From DATJOJ01 sp035507035 (GTDB lineage: Bacteria > Acidobacteriota > Terriglobia > Terriglobales > Acidobacteriaceae), in assembly GCA_035507035.1 (NCBI GenBank), contig DATJOJ010000053.1, positions 1 through 64,000 of the forward strand: a stretch of DNA of 64,000 nt, written 5' to 3'. The notes under the pieces were generated by a model. That model had not been told where the DNA came from. It worked only from the letters and a program-made list of their open reading frames with translations, and made no database searches. Every line of letters begins with the position of its first letter. The first letter of the stretch is position 1. Made by a program: the position numbers and the translations under genes. Of this stretch, positions 62,179-64,000 are shown piece after piece.

Positions 62179-64000
62179 GGCGGTGTCACCCCAGCCGCAG
62201 CGCCAACCGAAACTTCCTCGGCCACTGCGGGCAGGCGCACAATGAATGTTGCGCCTTCGCCATCGGCATTGTTGTGGCAAGTAATTTCGCCGCCATGCTC
62301 ACGGACGATTCCGTAGCAGATGCTCAAGCCGAGGCCGGTTCCCTTCCCAATTTCCTTCGTAGTGAAAAACGGATCGAAAATGCGGTCAGGGTGCTTGATG
62401 CCATGCCCGTTGTCGCGGAATGTCATCTCCACCGCGCTGCCCAGGTTCACAGTGCGTAACACAATGCGGGCGGGCCTGCCAGTGTCGCGCACCGCATCGT
62501 AGGCGTTGTTCAAGATGTTCAGAAAGACGGTCTGCAGTTGGTGAGCATCGCCCATGACCTGGCGGAGAGCGTCGTCCAATTGTTCGATGACTTCTACTCC
62601 GCGGCTATGGAAATCGTAAGCGCGTAACTGCACGGTCCTGCGCAAGATCGCATTGACCTGCACCAGTTTGCGTTGCGGCGGCATCTGGCGGGCAAAGCTC
62701 AGCAGATTTTGCACGATCTGCTTGGTACGTTGTGCCTCCTGCAGAATCACGCGCAAATCTTTGCGGGCATTTTCTGGGATATCGGGATTATCCATAAGCA
62801 GGTCGGCAAATCCCAGAACTGCAGTGAGAGGATTATTGACTTCATGGGCAACGCCGGATACCAATTCGCCGACAGCGGCGAGCTTCTCCGCCTGCATCAG
62901 CTTCGCCTGTAATGTCGCTCGATCGGTAACATCGCTCATGACCACGACAATACTGGCGACTCGGCCCTGATCATCGCGCACCGGGCTGAGATTGGCGGAA
63001 AATTGCCCGACGCGGCCTTCGTCGCGCACAATCTGCAGTTCAAGGTTATCGACCTGCTGGCCGGCGAGGGTGGCTGAAAATGCATCCGCTAATGCCTGCC
63101 GATGCTGTGACGCCACCAGTCGTTCGAGCAATCTGCCTAGGAGCTGATTCTGTTGGTAGCCCATCTCGTACCAGCGCCGGTTGGCATAACTGATCAGTCC
63201 ACCGGTGTCGGCGACTAGAATCAGGCTCTGAGTGTTATTCAGAATCTTGTCGGAGAAATCGCGCTCGCGCTGCAGTTCCGACTGAAAGGTTCGGATGCCG
63301 CTGATGTCGAGCATGACGCCGCGGCATTGCACCATCCGCTGATGCGCATCGCGCACGGCAAATGCGTTGACCAGCACGACGACGGGGGAGCCATCGCGGC
63401 GGCGCAGGTTTTGTTCATAATTCCGGACTGCTCCGTGTTCGGACATCTCCTCAGCAAAATCGTCGAATCGCTCCCGCGAAAAGAATATTTGACTTGGGAT
63501 GTCCACCTGCAAAAGTTCGTCTCGGCTGCTATAACCCAGCATCCGCACCAGCGCATCATTGACTTCGACAAATCGCCCCTCGGCGGTCGAGAAAAAAACG
63601 CCTTCTTGAATATTGTCGAACAGTTCTCGATAGCGGCGCTCGGCCTCGCGGCGGTCGGTAATGTCTTTGAGAACATGCACCGTCTGCAGACCTTCGCTGT
63701 TGGCGGCGTGAACGCGCGATGTAGACACAAGGTAGGTGCGATCCAACATGGGAAGCACGTACTCATCAGAGCCACCCGAGCGGGAACGGCAAAACGGGCA
63801 GCTATCCATGGCGACTTCATTCTCGGTCGTCAGCAAACCCCACATCTTTAGGCCGATCAAAGCTTGTGGTTCAGCTCCGATGAAATCCGCGAGGGAACGA
63901 TTTACGCGCAGAACCTGGTCCGATGGATCGTGCGCGACAATGAAATCGGAGATGGCATCGAAGATTTCCACCCAATGCCGGTTCGCCCTTTCGGTGCGCG
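62175..64000 (-). CDS. PAS-containing sensor histidine kinase (N-terminus beyond the right edge)
   Basis: The frame stays open to the window end; codons upstream of GTG 63971 read in frame (TERANRHWVEIFDA), so the true start lies outside. Three PAS domains are visible (FDAISDFIVAHD; RYRELFDNIQEGVFFSTAEGR; SLILVADTGGLISYANRRWYE). They are followed by HisKA (LVSGVAHEVNNPLTAVLGFADLL) and an HATPase with VFLNILNNAYDAV, FRDNGHGIKHPDRIFDPFFTTKEIGKGTGLGLSI. It feeds phosphate to the receivers downstream. No membrane helix appears in the visible part. Confidence 0.95.
   Translation of the reverse strand, partial: RTERANRHWVEIFDAISDFIVAHDPSDQVLRVNRSLADFIGAEPQALIGLKMWGLLTTENEVAMDSCPFCRSRSGGSDEYVLPMLDRTYLVSTSRVHAANSEGLQTVHVLKDITDRREAERRYRELFDNIQEGVFFSTAEGRFVEVNDALVRMLGYSSRDELLQVDIPSQIFFSRERFDDFAEEMSEHGAVRNYEQNLRRRDGSPVVVLVNAFAVRDAHQRMVQCRGVMLDISGIRTFQSELQRERDFSDKILNNTQSLILVADTGGLISYANRRWYEMGYQQNQLLGRLLERLVASQHRQALADAFSATLAGQQVDNLELQIVRDEGRVGQFSANLSPVRDDQGRVASIVVVMSDVTDRATLQAKLMQAEKLAAVGELVSGVAHEVNNPLTAVLGFADLLMDNPDIPENARKDLRVILQEAQRTKQIVQNLLSFARQMPPQRKLVQVNAILRRTVQLRAYDFHSRGVEVIEQLDDALRQVMGDAHQLQTVFLNILNNAYDAVRDTGRPARIVLRTVNLGSAVEMTFRDNGHGIKHPDRIFDPFFTTKEIGKGTGLGLSICYGIVREHGGEITCHNNADGEGATFIVRLPAVAEEVSVGAAAGVTPP

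Overview
The window reads as chromosome from a soil-type Acidobacteriota (Acidobacteria) bacterium, moderately GC-rich. This is an inference from gene content. The pointers are two GloVer tandem-repeat secreted proteins, an ECF sigma factor fused by overlap to a TPR Ser/Thr kinase, a second beta-propeller Ser/Thr kinase, several TonB-C proteins, sigma-54 response regulators, and many small conserved proteins of the acidobacterial type. There is no rRNA, CRISPR array or complete prophage.

Left part (1-9641): a GAF sensor (cut by the edge) overlaps an AhpD-like gene, and a divergent GAF-PAS-sigma54 activator faces them across two ACGA-N4-TCGT palindromes. Then come a truncated secreted protein, the ECF sigma/kinase pair and a GloVer protein. 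From 9762 to 13550 the DNA is accessory and decayed: a glyoxalase-fold gene with an in-frame amber stop, a methyltransferase cut short where it meets it, a gene-poor stretch, a small HTH protein and a divergent tyrosine recombinase next to the selenocysteine tRNA.

Middle (13653-26112): peroxiredoxin, kinase with propeller, PhzF, receiver protein, orphan LolD/MacB-type ATPase, tryptophan-dioxygenase family protein, tRNA-Gly and tRNA-Cys. The tRNA-Cys 3' end is copied twice more downstream, and a tiny histidine-kinase-dimerisation-like protein lies between the copies. TonB-C, two secreted SH3-like proteins and a TetR regulator follow.

The most striking block is 26710-35469. An outer-membrane barrel with a single N-terminal haem site (Cyc2-like layout), a dihaem cytochrome c, a type-1-copper-like protein, cytochrome oxidase subunits II, I, III, III-like and IV, a small CxxC membrane protein and haem O synthase form one co-directional cluster. 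Together they could carry electrons from outside the cell to oxygen; that role is inferred.

Right part (35752-64000): an XRE/S24-like regulator, a secreted micro-protein with two membrane proteins, Dps, a pyruvate dehydrogenase operon (aceE-aceF-[GIY-YIG/PUA-like gene]-lpd), a membrane protein, an HExxH peptidase, a receiver-TonB fusion, uvrB, a Phd/ParE-type toxin-antitoxin pair with a leaderless-looking start, a PilZ/unknown/pseudo-kinase cluster, a ribbon-helix-helix pair, a second GloVer protein, and a histidine kinase-receiver-NtrC signalling operon cut by the right edge.
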